Of a stretch of DNA of 64,000 bases, positions 51,526-60,070 are shown one piece after another. The stretch's first letter is position 1; every line of letters starts with the position of its first letter. A program made the translations under genes and the position numbers. The notes under the pieces were generated by a model that saw only the letters and a list, made by a program, of their open reading frames with translations, was not told the origin of the DNA and ran no database searches. The DNA lies in NCBI GenBank assembly GCA_963814095.1, contig CAWFBT010000024.1, positions 65,744 through 129,743 of the forward strand. Reading direction: 5' to 3'. This DNA is from JACVRW01 sp963814095. Lineage in GTDB: Bacteria > Actinomycetota > Thermoleophilia > Solirubrobacterales > Thermoleophilaceae.

Positions 51526-52296
51526 CGCCCCTTCCAGACCGGCGCGACGCTTCTCTGCGAACGCGCGCACGCCCTCGCGGAAGTCCTCGGAGCGGAAGCA
51601 GGACTCGCGCAGCTCGACGAGCTCGCGTTCGAGGTCCTCGGGCAGGCGCCGGTCCCGCAGCGCGCGGATGATGCGCTTGTTGCCGGCGAGCGACAGCGGC
51701 GCATTGGCTGCGATCTCGGCGGCGAGCTCGAGCGAGCGCGTATCGAGCTCCGCCTGGTCCACCAGTTCGTTCAGGAGGCCCATCGCGCGCGCCCGCTCGG
51801 CGTCCACGGTCGCGCCGACGAAGAACAGCTGCGCCGTGTTCGCCACGCCGCAGACGTCGATGAAGCGGGCGAGCCCAGTGTGCGAGTAGATCAGGCCCAG
51901 CTTGGCCGGCGGCATGCCGACCCGGATGCCGCGCGCCGCAACGCGAATGTCGCAGGTGAGCGCGAGCTCGAGCCCGCCGCCGATCGCGTGGCCGTTGAGC
52001 GCGGCGAGCACGGGGTAGGGGTAGGCGTCGAGCGCCTCGATCGCGTCCTGAAACGGATGGGCGACGAGCCGCTCCGCGCTCTCCTCGAAGCCCTGCTCCT
52101 CGAGGTTGCCTATGTCGTAGCCGGCCGAGAAAACCTCACCGGAGCCGCGGATGACGAGGCAGCGCGCGTCGAGCGTGCGAGCCTGGCCCGCGAGTGAGTC
52201 GAGGATCTCGTGGTCGAGGGCGCCGCGACGCTCGGGATTCGAGATCGTGAGCCGGGCGACGCCGTCGGCGGGATGGTCGAGGAGGAGTTTGCTCAT
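51522..52296 (-). CDS. Enoyl-CoA hydratase/isomerase, one C-terminal frameshift
   Basis: A 257-residue crotonase-fold enzyme: VIRGSGEVFSAGYDIGNLEE, ALNGHAIGGGLELALTCDIR (oxyanion region), GMPPAKLGLIYSHTGLARFI. Near 51546 the frame as written reads on antisense through the VOC gene. Removing one T gives AEKRAPVWKGR and a stop at 51522, a standard crotonase end, and makes the stop share CTAG with VOC. The family hydrates or isomerises enoyl-CoA. ATG 52296 follows GAGGAGG-like codons on the reverse strand. Confidence 0.88.
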
Positions 52297-52303
52297 TGCG
52301 CAA

Positions 52304-52324
52304 GCACCCGGCTCGGCCGGGTGC
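52304..52324. terminator. CCGG-CTCGG-CCGG hairpin after the biotinyl carrier gene
   Basis: GCACCCGG-CTCGG-CCGGGTGC, an 8-bp stem with a 5-base loop, immediately downstream of the minus-strand gene at 52337. Core and loop match hairpins at 61015 and 19834. Confidence 0.65.
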
Positions 52325-52336
52325 GCAGCGATTCCC

Positions 52337-52549
52337 TCACTCCAGCACGACGAGCGTGTCACCCTCGGAGACCGACTGGCCCTCCTGGCAGACGATCTCC
52401 TTGACCTTGCCGGGGTCCTCGGCCTCCACGGGCATCTCCATCTTCATCGACTCGAGGATCACGAGCGTGTCGCCCTCGTCGACCTCCTGCCCGATCTGGC
52501 ACTCGATCTTCCAGACCGTCCCCGTGATGTGCGCCTCGACGTTCGACAA
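52337..52549 (-). CDS. Stand-alone biotinyl carrier (biotin carboxyl carrier) domain protein
   Basis: A 70-residue biotinyl/lipoyl-type domain. NVEAHITGTVWKIECQIGQE, DEGDTLVILESMKMEMPVEA with the modified lysine in ESMKME, and GKVKEIVCQEGQSVSEGDTL. TTG at 52549 is served by AAGGGGAATTCGAG. Biotinylated carriers of this size work with carboxylase or decarboxylase complexes. The next gene is an enoyl-CoA hydratase, and biotin synthesis genes are nearby. Confidence 0.88.
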   Translation of the reverse strand: MSNVEAHITGTVWKIECQIGQEVDEGDTLVILESMKMEMPVEAEDPGKVKEIVCQEGQSVSEGDTLVVLE

Positions 52550-52623
52550 CTCGAATTCCCCTTCGTCGGCTTTGCGATGGCGGCAAGATAGCGGTATGCG
52601 GAGCGGTAACAATCGGGACGCCA

Positions 52624-53385
52624 ATGGGTAGACCCGCAGGGATGAAGGACCAGGTCTACAAGGACCCACGGCCGGCGGAGCACTTCGAGCGATTCCACCG
52701 GCGCACGCGGGCGAAGCCGCCGAACTGGATGTACGAGGTCGTCCGGCTCGTGCTCACGCCCTACATCGTCCTGTTCTACCGCGCGCGCTGCATCGACTCG
52801 CAGCACATCCCGGCGGACGGGCCCGCGATCATCGCGCCCAACCACTTCTCCTTCCTCGACCATTTCTTCGTCGCCGTCTACCTGCGCCGCAAGGTCAACT
52901 TCATGGCCAAGTCGCAGCTCTTCAAGATGCCGCTCGAGCTCGTGTTCAACAACGGCGGCGTGTTCCCGGTCAGGCGCGGGCACCACGACGAGGAGGCCTT
53001 CAAGACCGCGCACGCGATCCTCGCCCGCGGCGGCATCGTGGTCATGTACGCCGAGGCGGGGCGCTCGCGCACCGGCGAGCTCGGCACCCCGCGCCACGGC
53101 CTCGGCCGCCTGGCGCTCGAGGCGGGCGTGCCCATCGTCCCCACCGCCATCGCCGGCACCGACCGCGTCCGCAACTGGAAGCGGCTGCAGTTCCCGAAGG
53201 TCACCGTTCAGTTCGGCGAGCCGCTGCGCTTCGAGCAGGTCGAGGCCCCCGCACGCGAGCAGGCGCAGGCGGCCTCCGTGGTCGTGTTCGATCGCGTCAA
53301 GGAGCTGTACTCGCGGCTCCGCACCGAGGGACGCGGCAGCGCGGTGCGTGCCGCCCGCCAAGCGCGCCGGGCCGTCAGCTCCTAG
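52624..53385 (+). CDS. 1-acylglycerol-3-phosphate acyltransferase (PlsC family)
   Basis: A 253-residue acyltransferase: HxxxxD block IIAPNHFSFLDHFFVAVYLR, substrate motif NNGGVFPVRRGHH, and YAEAGRSRTGELGTPRHGLG (EGxR variant) with VPIVPTAIAGTDRV. Makes phosphatidic acid or a related lipid in the membrane. ATG 52624; divergent from the biotinyl carrier. Confidence 0.9.
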   Translation: MGRPAGMKDQVYKDPRPAEHFERFHRRTRAKPPNWMYEVVRLVLTPYIVLFYRARCIDSQHIPADGPAIIAPNHFSFLDHFFVAVYLRRKVNFMAKSQLFKMPLELVFNNGGVFPVRRGHHDEEAFKTAHAILARGGIVVMYAEAGRSRTGELGTPRHGLGRLALEAGVPIVPTAIAGTDRVRNWKRLQFPKVTVQFGEPLRFEQVEAPAREQAQAASVVVFDRVKELYSRLRTEGRGSAVRAARQARRAVSS

Positions 53386-53406
53386 CGGGCGGGCAGGACC
53401 GAACGG

Positions 53407-54813
53407 ATGTACCGCGTTCCCTTCCTGATCGGGCTTGTCCTGCTGGTCGCCGGGCTGGCGGCGCTCGCTCTGCTGAGCGGCGGTGACGACACCCCCGGGC
53501 CCGCGCCGCTCCAGGTCGCGGACGATCCCTTCGCCTACGAGCCGGACCGCGAGCAGGAGTTCACCGAGCGCGCGGCCGCCGGCCACAGCCACGTGATCTA
53601 CGAGAAGAGCCCGGACGGCGTGCTCGCCACCGCGCGCCGCGTCGAGGCGTACCGGCCGCAGGTCGAGGCGGCCGCTGCCGAGGCGGGCGTCGACCCCGAT
53701 CTCGTCGAGGGCATGGTCTTCCTCGAGAGTGCGGGCCGCGCCGAGGTGATGGCGAGCACGGACTTGGAGGGGGCGGTCGGCCTGACGCAGATCCTTGCCG
53801 AGACCGCCGTGAGCCTGCTCGGGATGCGCGTCGATATCGAGGAGAGCCGGCGACTGACGCGCAGGATCATGCGCGCCGACCGCGAGGGCGCCTCCGCGCG
53901 CTCGGACGAGCTGCGCGCCCGCCGCCGGCGCGTGGACGAGCGCTTCGATCCCGACAAGGCGCTGGCCGGAACCGGCCGCTACCTGCGCACCGCGATGGAC
54001 GAGTTCGGTCGCGAGGACCTGGCCGTCGCGTCGTACCACATGGGCATCGGCAACCTGCAGAACGTCCTGTCGGCCTACGGCGACGACGAGGCGAGCTACA
54101 CGCAGGTGTACTTCGACGCCACCCCGGACCGGCACCCGCGGACCTATCGCCTGCTCACGAGCCTCGGCGACGACTCGAAGACCTATCTGTGGCGCGTGCT
54201 CGCCTCAGCGGAAGTGATGCGCCTGTACCGCGAGGACCGCTCCGAGCTCGCGCGGCTCGACGACCTGCAGTCGGCCAAGGCGAGTGCCGAGGAGGTGCTG
54301 CACCCGCCCGGCTCCACCGAGATCTTCCAATCGGCCGAGGATCTCGAGGCCGCGTACGCCGGCGGCCGGCTGCGGCCGTTCCCGAACCAGCCGGCCCGCT
54401 ACGCCCTGCGACGCAGCCCGCGCATGGGCGAGCTCGCCGGCCGGGTCGACACCGACCGCGAGCTGCTCCGCGGCCTGCGCCCCGAGGCGCTCGCGCTGGC
54501 GCTCTACGCGGCGGAGGCGGTCCGCGCGATCGCGGACACGGATGCCGCGCTCACCGTCACGAGCACGGTACGCACGACGCCGTACCAGGAGCTGCTCGCG
54601 CGCCGCAACCCCGAGGCGACGAGCGCCTACTCGCTGCACACGACCGGCTTTGCCTTCGACGTCAGGCGCGACTACCGCTCACGCGCCCAAGCGGCCGCCT
54701 TCCAGTACATGCTCGACCGCCTGCAGTCCCTCAACCTGATCGCCTGGGTGCGCGAGCCCGGGGCGATTCACATCACCGTGTCGAGCGAGGCGCGCGAGCT
54801 GATTCAGCGCTAG
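53407..54813 (+). CDS. Cell-wall protein fusing a transglycosylase-like and an M15 peptidase-like domain
   Basis: A 468-residue protein with an N-terminal membrane anchor (FLIGLVLLVAGLAALALLSG). Residues about 80-220 form an SLT-like lytic transglycosylase domain (VDPDLVEGMVFLESAGRAEV, DLEGAVGLTQILAETAVSLL, VASYHMGIGNLQNVLSAYGD). Residues about 350-465 carry the D,D-carboxypeptidase/VanY zinc motif SLHTTGFAFDVRRDY and the late EPGAIHITVSSEA. It could cleave both glycan and peptide in peptidoglycan. Twenty-two bases separate it from plsC. Confidence 0.8.
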   Translation: MYRVPFLIGLVLLVAGLAALALLSGGDDTPGPAPLQVADDPFAYEPDREQEFTERAAAGHSHVIYEKSPDGVLATARRVEAYRPQVEAAAAEAGVDPDLVEGMVFLESAGRAEVMASTDLEGAVGLTQILAETAVSLLGMRVDIEESRRLTRRIMRADREGASARSDELRARRRRVDERFDPDKALAGTGRYLRTAMDEFGREDLAVASYHMGIGNLQNVLSAYGDDEASYTQVYFDATPDRHPRTYRLLTSLGDDSKTYLWRVLASAEVMRLYREDRSELARLDDLQSAKASAEEVLHPPGSTEIFQSAEDLEAAYAGGRLRPFPNQPARYALRRSPRMGELAGRVDTDRELLRGLRPEALALALYAAEAVRAIADTDAALTVTSTVRTTPYQELLARRNPEATSAYSLHTTGFAFDVRRDYRSRAQAAAFQYMLDRLQSLNLIAWVREPGAIHITVSSEARELIQR

Positions 54814-55712
54814 TACTCGGCCTCGAGCGCCTGCCAGGCCTCCCAGTCGTGGCCCGGGATGATCAGCGCGTCGGGCGTCTCCTTCCGGTACTGCGCGATC
54901 TCCCTCAGCGAGCGCCGGAACAGGTGCTCGTCATCGACGCGGTACGGCAGGTGCCCCGTCTCGAGCGTCTCGCGCAGGTACATCGCATCGCCCGCGACGA
55001 GCACCTCGACGCCCTTCGCGCGCAGCACGACGGACATGTGCCCGAACGTGTGGCCGGGCGTGTAGACGGTCCGCACGCTGCCGTCGCCGAACAGGTCGAA
55101 CGAGCGCCCGAAGCCGGAGAACGAGGAGGCGTCCGGCCCGTCGAAATCGAGTAGCCGGTAGTCGAAGCCGTGGTCGAACTGGCGCCTGACGTAGCCCTGG
55201 CGCTGTCCGGCGTCGGTGGCCGCCTCCCATTCGCGCTTCGAGACGACGAACGTCGCGTCCGGGAACTCGGCGATCGCGCTCGCGTGGTCGCCGTGCAGAT
55301 GGGTCATGACGACGACGCGGATGTCGCCCGGGGAGCGGCCGCGCTCGCGAAGCTGGGCCGAGACCGCCTGGCCGGGATCCATCTCCACGTCCCTGTACCT
55401 GAACAGCGCGACGCGTCCGAGGTTCTGGCGCGGGTTGACGGCGACCGACGGGTGGAAGCCGGTGTCGACCAGGATCAGCCCCGCACCCGGGTGCTCCACG
55501 AGGAACGCCGGCACCGGCGCGTCGATCAGGTCCTTCTTGGCCACGCCGATCCCGAAGGCGCGCCGCCCCGCGAGCCTCCCCTCGGAGCGCAGGAACCAGC
55601 TCGAGGGAACCTGCATCCGTCCGGTCAGCAGCGGGTGGAGCGCGACGTTCGCGCCGGAGCTGCCGCCGGCGAGTGGCAGCTCGGCGGGCCGGGGCTCGGC
55701 GGCGGTCTCCAT
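54810..55712 (-). CDS. Metallo-beta-lactamase-fold hydrolase, AHL-lactonase-like
   Basis: A 300-residue MBL-fold enzyme: VVMTHLHGDHASAIAEFPDA (HxHxDH), YTPGHTFGHMSVVLRAKG, LVAGDAMYLRETLETG, and IIPGHDWEAWQALE. The pattern and length match the N-acyl-homoserine-lactone lactonase branch, though related enzymes act on other lactones. Same strand as, and just after, the PadR regulator. Confidence 0.82.
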   Translation of the reverse strand: METAAEPRPAELPLAGGSSGANVALHPLLTGRMQVPSSWFLRSEGRLAGRRAFGIGVAKKDLIDAPVPAFLVEHPGAGLILVDTGFHPSVAVNPRQNLGRVALFRYRDVEMDPGQAVSAQLRERGRSPGDIRVVVMTHLHGDHASAIAEFPDATFVVSKREWEAATDAGQRQGYVRRQFDHGFDYRLLDFDGPDASSFSGFGRSFDLFGDGSVRTVYTPGHTFGHMSVVLRAKGVEVLVAGDAMYLRETLETGHLPYRVDDEHLFRRSLREIAQYRKETPDALIIPGHDWEAWQALEAEY

Positions 55713-55722
55713 CGCCGAGAAG

Positions 55723-56241
55723 CTAGCCGGGTTGGCGGTCGGCCAGCTCCTCCCAGAACTCGATCCAGATGCGCGCCTGGCGCATTCCGAGCTCGAGCGC
55801 GAGGCGTGGGCCCTCGGGCACGTCCTCGGGCAGGCCGGCGCGGATCCCTTCGTACTCGGCGAGCTCGGCGCGGTGGGCCTCGAGCTGCACGTCGGCGAGC
55901 GCGGCCGCGTCGGCTCCGAAGAACAGCTTCAGGAGGCCGAGGTCGCGCACCTCGGAGAGCTGAGCGGTGGGCTCGCCGCGCCACTCGGCGAGCGCCTCGC
56001 GGCCCTGGTCGGTGAGCGCATACTGCTTGCGCCGGCGCCCGCCCTCCTCGCGCCGCTCGCTCACATATCCCGCTCGCGCGAGCCGCTCGGGCTCGGTGTA
56101 CAGCTGCGCGTGCTGGAGCGACCAGAAGAAGCCGACCGAGTTCGCCACGAGCTGCTTGAGGCGGTAGGGGGTGGCCTCGCCTGTCCAGCTGAGCAGGCCG
56201 AGCACGATGTACGAGGCCGGGGTGAGCCGGATCTCTTGCAT
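55723..56241 (-). CDS. PadR-family transcriptional regulator
   Basis: A 172-residue regulator: RLTPASYIVLGLLSWTGEAT, PYRLKQLVANSVGFFWSLQH and AQLYTEPERLARAGYVSERR winged helix, KQYALTDQGREALAEW, then a PadR C-terminal helical dimer domain. ATG 56241 lies 31 bases from the start of the carotenoid oxygenase gene, so it probably controls that gene and the lactonase-like gene downstream. Confidence 0.9.
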   Translation of the reverse strand: MQEIRLTPASYIVLGLLSWTGEATPYRLKQLVANSVGFFWSLQHAQLYTEPERLARAGYVSERREEGGRRRKQYALTDQGREALAEWRGEPTAQLSEVRDLGLLKLFFGADAAALADVQLEAHRAELAEYEGIRAGLPEDVPEGPRLALELGMRQARIWIEFWEELADRQPG

Positions 56242-56253
56242 TAGTCCAAACTA
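56242..56253. promoter_or_regulatory. Possible PadR operator
   Basis: TAGT-CCAA-ACTA, a small inverted repeat in the 30-base gap between the PadR gene and the carotenoid oxygenase gene. The arms are short, so it is tentative. Confidence 0.3.
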
Positions 56254-56271
56254 GACGGTACAGTGCGGATC

Positions 56272-57699
56272 ATGGCAACCGCACTCTCGCAGACCCAGGC
56301 GACGGACCACCGGCTCGGCTTCCAGAGCCTCGACGAGGAGGTCGCCGTCGACCGCCTGCCCGTGAGCGGAGAGCTGCCCTCGTGGCTGACCGGTGCGCTC
56401 GTGCGCGTCACGCCCGCGCTCTTCGAGATCGGCGACCGGCGCGTGTCGCACTGGTTCGACGGCGTCGCGATGCTGAACCGCTTCGGCTTCGCGGACGGCA
56501 CGGTGTCGTACAAGAGCCGCTTCCTCGACAGCCGCTCCTATCGCGACGCGAGGGAGGGGGAGATCCGGCGCGGCGGCTTTGCCACCGATCCCTGCCGGTC
56601 GCTCTTCAAGCGCGTGCAGGCGATCTTCTCGCCGGACTTCACGGACAACCCGAACGTGAACCTCGCGCGCGTGGGGGAGCGCTACATCGCGATGACGGAG
56701 ACGCCGCTGCCGGTCGAGTTCGACCCCGACACGCTCGACACGATCGGTCACTTCGATTTCGCGGACTCGGTGAAGAGCCACGTCACGACCGCGCATCCGC
56801 ATCACGACCGCGAGCGGGACGAGTTCGTCAACTACGTCGCCCACTTCTCGAGGACGAGCGAGTACGTGCTCTACGGCCTCCCCGCCGGCTCGACGACGCG
56901 GCGCGTGATCGCCCGCATGCCGGTGCGCGAGCCCGCCTACATGCACGCCTTCGGCATGAGCGGGCGCCACCTGATCCTGGCGGAGTACCCGCTGCGCGTG
57001 AACCCGCTCAAGATGGCGTTCTCAGGCAAGGCCTTCATCGAGAACTACGTCTGGCAGCCGGAGCTCGGGACGAAGCTGCAGGTCTTCGACCGCGCGACCG
57101 GCGCGCACCGAGGCACCTACGAGACGGACGCCTTCTTCAGCTTCCACCACGTGAACGCATTCGAGAACGAGAGCGGCGAGCTGGTCCTGGACCTCGTCGC
57201 GTACGACGACCCGTCGGTGATCGACGCGCTCTACCTCGGCGAGGACGGGCCGCGCGGCCCGCTCGGCCACACGGAGCTGCGCCGCTACACGATCGACCTC
57301 GACGGTGACTCGGTCAGCTGGGAGGCGCTGCCAGGCGGGCGCGACGTCGAGCTGCCGCGGATCGACTACGCGCGCCGCAACACGCACGACTACGAGTTCG
57401 CCTACTTCGCGGGCTGGGGTGGCCGCGAGTGGATCGACCGGCTCGTCAAGCTGAACGTGCGCGACGGCACGCGCAACGAGTGGAGCGCGCCCGGCTGCTA
57501 CCCAGGCGAGCCGGTCTTCGTGCGCGAGCCGGGGAACGACGCCGAGGACGGCGGCGTGATCCTGTCGGTCGTGCTCGACGCGGCGGCACGCCGCTCCTTT
57601 TTGCTCGTGCTCGACGCAGGCTCCTTCGAGGAGCTGGCGCGCGCCGAGGCGCCCCACCACATCCCGTTCGGCTTCCACGGTGACTACCTGAGGTCGTGA
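56272..57699 (+). CDS. Carotenoid oxygenase family protein
   Basis: A protein of about 475 residues in the carotenoid/stilbene cleavage oxygenase family, which use a four-histidine iron. Visible histidines sit in KSHVTTAHPHHDRERDEF, MHAFGMSGRHLILAEYPLRV, FFSFHHVNAFENESGELVLD and APHHIPFGFHGDYLRS. ATG at 56272 or GTG at 56263. It probably cleaves a conjugated polyene to aldehydes. PadR regulates it by position. Confidence 0.88.
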   Translation: MATALSQTQATDHRLGFQSLDEEVAVDRLPVSGELPSWLTGALVRVTPALFEIGDRRVSHWFDGVAMLNRFGFADGTVSYKSRFLDSRSYRDAREGEIRRGGFATDPCRSLFKRVQAIFSPDFTDNPNVNLARVGERYIAMTETPLPVEFDPDTLDTIGHFDFADSVKSHVTTAHPHHDRERDEFVNYVAHFSRTSEYVLYGLPAGSTTRRVIARMPVREPAYMHAFGMSGRHLILAEYPLRVNPLKMAFSGKAFIENYVWQPELGTKLQVFDRATGAHRGTYETDAFFSFHHVNAFENESGELVLDLVAYDDPSVIDALYLGEDGPRGPLGHTELRRYTIDLDGDSVSWEALPGGRDVELPRIDYARRNTHDYEFAYFAGWGGREWIDRLVKLNVRDGTRNEWSAPGCYPGEPVFVREPGNDAEDGGVILSVVLDAAARRSFLLVLDAGSFEELARAEAPHHIPFGFHGDYLRS

Positions 57700-58061
57700 T
57701 GCGCGCCGCGGACGCCGACAGAGAGCGGACCGCCGAGCGCCTGCGCCACGCCGCGGGCGAGGGACGGCTGCGCCCCGACGAGCTCGAGGAGCGGCTCGAG
57801 CGCGCGCTTGGCGCCTCGACGCTCGCCCAGCTCGACCGCGTCGTCGCGGATCTGCCGGCGCCGCCGCCCGCGCCGCCGCGCCCGGAGCTGCCGGTGACCT
57901 ACCTCGCCGTCTCGGCGCTGCTCGTCGCCATCTGGGCGCTCACGGGCGCCGGCTACTTCTGGCCGATCTGGCCGATTCTCGGCTGGGGCGTTTGGGAAGG
58001 GCCGCGGCTCGCCCGGGTAGGCTTACGCGCATGCCATCCGAGCGCTTCGTCGACGAGCTGA
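57699..58061 (+). CDS. DUF1707-type membrane protein with 2TM segment
   Basis: A 120-residue protein starting at ATG 57699 (TGATG overlap with the previous stop). DUF1707 layout: RAADADRERTAERLRHAAGE, GRLRPDELEERLERALGAST, LAQLDRVVADLP, then YLAVSALLVAIWALTGAGYF, WPIWPILGWG. The last 25 residues run into the ferritin gene and look non-native, so the true end may be earlier. DUF1707 proteins are usually membrane-associated and of unknown role. Confidence 0.72.
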   Translation: MRAADADRERTAERLRHAAGEGRLRPDELEERLERALGASTLAQLDRVVADLPAPPPAPPRPELPVTYLAVSALLVAIWALTGAGYFWPIWPILGWGVWEGPRLARVGLRACHPSASSTS

Positions 58062-58528
58062 ACGCGCAGATCGGCCGCGAGCTTCAGGCGGCTCACCAGT
58101 ACACCGCCGTGGCCGCGTACTACGACCGCGAGACCTTCCCGCGCCTGGCCAAGTTCTTCTATGACCAGGCCGAGGAGGAGCGCGGGCACGCCATGAAGAT
58201 GGTGGGCTACCTGCGCGACACGAACTCGCCGATGCGGCTCGGCGAGATCAAGGCGCCGCGCACCGACTTCGCGGACCACGTCGAGCCGCTCACGCTCGCG
58301 CTCGAGCACGAGAAGAAGGTCACCGTCTCGATCGGCAAGCTGTTCGAGATCGCGCGCGAGACCGACGACTACGCGAGCGAGAGCTTCATGCAGTGGTTCG
58401 TCGACGAGCAGGTCGAGGAGGAGGCCACCATGGACTCGCTCCTGCAGGTGGCGGAGCGCGTGCGCGAGTACCCGATGATGCTCGAGGAGTTCCTCGCCCG
58501 CGACGGGGACGATCTCGGCGGCGACTGA
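58031..58528 (+). CDS. Ferritin
   Basis: A 165-residue ferritin storing iron in a protein cage. The ferroxidase residues are in NAQIGRELQAAHQYTAVAAY (Glu, His), FFYDQAEEERGHAMKMVGYL (EExxH) and HEKKVTVSIGKLFEIARETD, with DEQVEEEATMDSLLQVAERV. ATG at 58031. Its stop overlaps the CTG of the TrmO-like gene. Confidence 0.92.
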   Translation: MPSERFVDELNAQIGRELQAAHQYTAVAAYYDRETFPRLAKFFYDQAEEERGHAMKMVGYLRDTNSPMRLGEIKAPRTDFADHVEPLTLALEHEKKVTVSIGKLFEIARETDDYASESFMQWFVDEQVEEEATMDSLLQVAERVREYPMMLEEFLARDGDDLGGD

Positions 58529-58941
58529 CGGCTGAGTTCGAGCTCAACCCGATAGGCCGCGTCGAGTCGCCGCTGACCGAGCTCGGGGCGGCGCCGAATC
58601 AGGGCGACGAGGGCGCGCCGGACGCCTGGCTCGTGTTCGAGCCCGGCGTGCTCGACGGCCTCGACGGCATCCGGGCGGGCGACGAGCTGATCGTGCTCAC
58701 CTGGCTCGACCGCGCCAGCCGCAACGTGCTGCGAGTGCATCCGCGCGGTGATCCCTCCCGGCCCGAGCAGGGTGTGTTCAGCACGCGCTCACCGGCGCGC
58801 CCGAACCCGATCGGGCTGCATCGCGTCGGGGTCCTGGCGGTCGAGGGCGCGCGGCTGCGCGTCTCGAACCTGGAGGCGCTCGACGGCACGCCGGTGGTGG
58901 ATCTGAAGCCGGTGCTCAGCCGCGATGTCAGCGAGCGCTGA
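58525..58941 (+). CDS. TrmO-like (TsaA/VirR family) protein
   Basis: A protein of about 138 residues: ELNPIGRVESPLTELGAAPN, DELIVLTWLDRASRNVLRVH, GVFSTRSPARPNPIGLHRVG and VVDLKPVLSRDV, the standard signature of the tRNA-N6-methyladenosine (TrmO) family. No ATG, GTG or TTG lies between ferritin codons and the domain, so CTG at 58525 (CTGA overlap) is the only sensible start. Confidence 0.85.
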   Translation: MTAEFELNPIGRVESPLTELGAAPNQGDEGAPDAWLVFEPGVLDGLDGIRAGDELIVLTWLDRASRNVLRVHPRGDPSRPEQGVFSTRSPARPNPIGLHRVGVLAVEGARLRVSNLEALDGTPVVDLKPVLSRDVSER

Positions 58942-59191
58942 CGAGCTCCAGCTCGAGACGCCCGGCGCGATCGCCCTCGGTGCGCTCGATCCAGGACTTC
59001 CTGAGCAGCGGCTCGTACTTGTGGAGGCTCGCCGGAAGCCCGCTCAGGTGCGCCGGCAGCGGCGGCCCGGGCTCGATCCCGAGAGCGCGCAGCAGGCGGT
59101 CGTCGTCGATCCGCCGCGCAGGACAGTGGCGACAACGGGGATCGGATCGACAGCACTTGACCGGCACGGCAGGCGCAGCGTAGCACGCCAT
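58928..59191 (-). CDS. Small Cys-cluster protein (87 aa), unknown role
   Basis: ATG at 59191 encodes an N-terminal cysteine cluster VKCCRSDPRCRHCPARRIDD followed by a helical C-terminus (LPASLHKYEPLLRKSWIERT). CC-x5-C-xx-C may bind a metal ion. It ends inside the convergent TrmO-like gene by 14 bases. It recurs in my memory as an actinobacterial orphan; no function is known. Confidence 0.62.
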   Translation of the reverse strand: MACYAAPAVPVKCCRSDPRCRHCPARRIDDDRLLRALGIEPGPPLPAHLSGLPASLHKYEPLLRKSWIERTEGDRAGRLELELVSAR

Positions 59192-59233
59192 TAGGGCTCC
59201 CTAACACGGGGTGCCGGTTACGCTGGCCCGTCG

Positions 59234-60070
59234 ATGCCCTCGAAGCTCTTCAAGCCCGGTCTGCTCGACGGGCAGGTCGCCGTGGTGAGCGGCGGAGGGT
59301 CGGGCCTCGGACGTGCCGCGGCGCTCGAATTGGCGGCCCTCGGCGCCCAGGTCGTGGTCTGCGGGCGCCGCAGCGAGCCGCTCGAGGAAACCGCCGCGCG
59401 CGCGGAGGGCGGGCGCTGCAGCACGATCCCCTGCGACATCCGTGAGGAGGACCAGGTGTCCGCGCTCGTGGACGAGGTGCTCGCCCGTCACGGTCGCATC
59501 GACCTGCTCCTGAACAACGCCGGCGGCCAGTACCTGACGCCCGCTGAGGAGATCACACCAAAGGGGTTTCGCACGGTGATCCGGCTGAACGTCGAGGGCA
59601 CCTGGCTGATGACCCACACGGTGGCGACGCGGGCGATGATTCCGGAGAGCCGCGGCGGCAAGATCGTCAACGTCACGCTGTCGCCGCATCACGGCCTCCC
59701 CGGGATGGCGCACTCGTCCGCCGCGCGCGCCGCCGTCGAGAATCTCACGCGCGTGCTCTCGATCGAGTGGGCCCGGTTCGGCATCAGGCTGACCGCGCTC
59801 GCCGCGGGCCACTTCGCCACCGAGACGCTGATGACGAAGTACCCGCAGCCCGTTGTCGAGGGGGTCGCGGGGACCGTCCCGCTGCAGCGGCTCGGGACGG
59901 AGGAGGAGTTCGCCTGGCTGGTCGCCTACCTCGCGTCGCCGGCCGGCGACTACTTCTCGGGTGCGGTGCTGACGCTCGACGGCGCACGCGACAACTGGTT
60001 CGGTGCCTGGCCGCCAGGCGGCATGGCCGACACCGGCGGCGAGCCGCTCCGGGAGGAGCGCAAAGGATGA
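59234..60070 (+). CDS. SDR-family oxidoreductase, enoyl-CoA reductase-like, missing the catalytic tyrosine
   Basis: A 278-residue short-chain dehydrogenase: QVAVVSGGGSGLGRAAALEL, LLLNNAGGQYLTPAEEITPK, IRLNVEGTWLMTHTVATRAM. The usual YxxxK is replaced by GMAHSSAARAAVENLTRVLS, typical of peroxisomal trans-2-enoyl-CoA reductase or 2,4-dienoyl-CoA reductase-like SDRs. It probably acts on unsaturated acyl-CoA. Its stop overlaps the GNAT gene start. Confidence 0.85.
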   Translation: MPSKLFKPGLLDGQVAVVSGGGSGLGRAAALELAALGAQVVVCGRRSEPLEETAARAEGGRCSTIPCDIREEDQVSALVDEVLARHGRIDLLLNNAGGQYLTPAEEITPKGFRTVIRLNVEGTWLMTHTVATRAMIPESRGGKIVNVTLSPHHGLPGMAHSSAARAAVENLTRVLSIEWARFGIRLTALAAGHFATETLMTKYPQPVVEGVAGTVPLQRLGTEEEFAWLVAYLASPAGDYFSGAVLTLDGARDNWFGAWPPGGMADTGGEPLREERKG

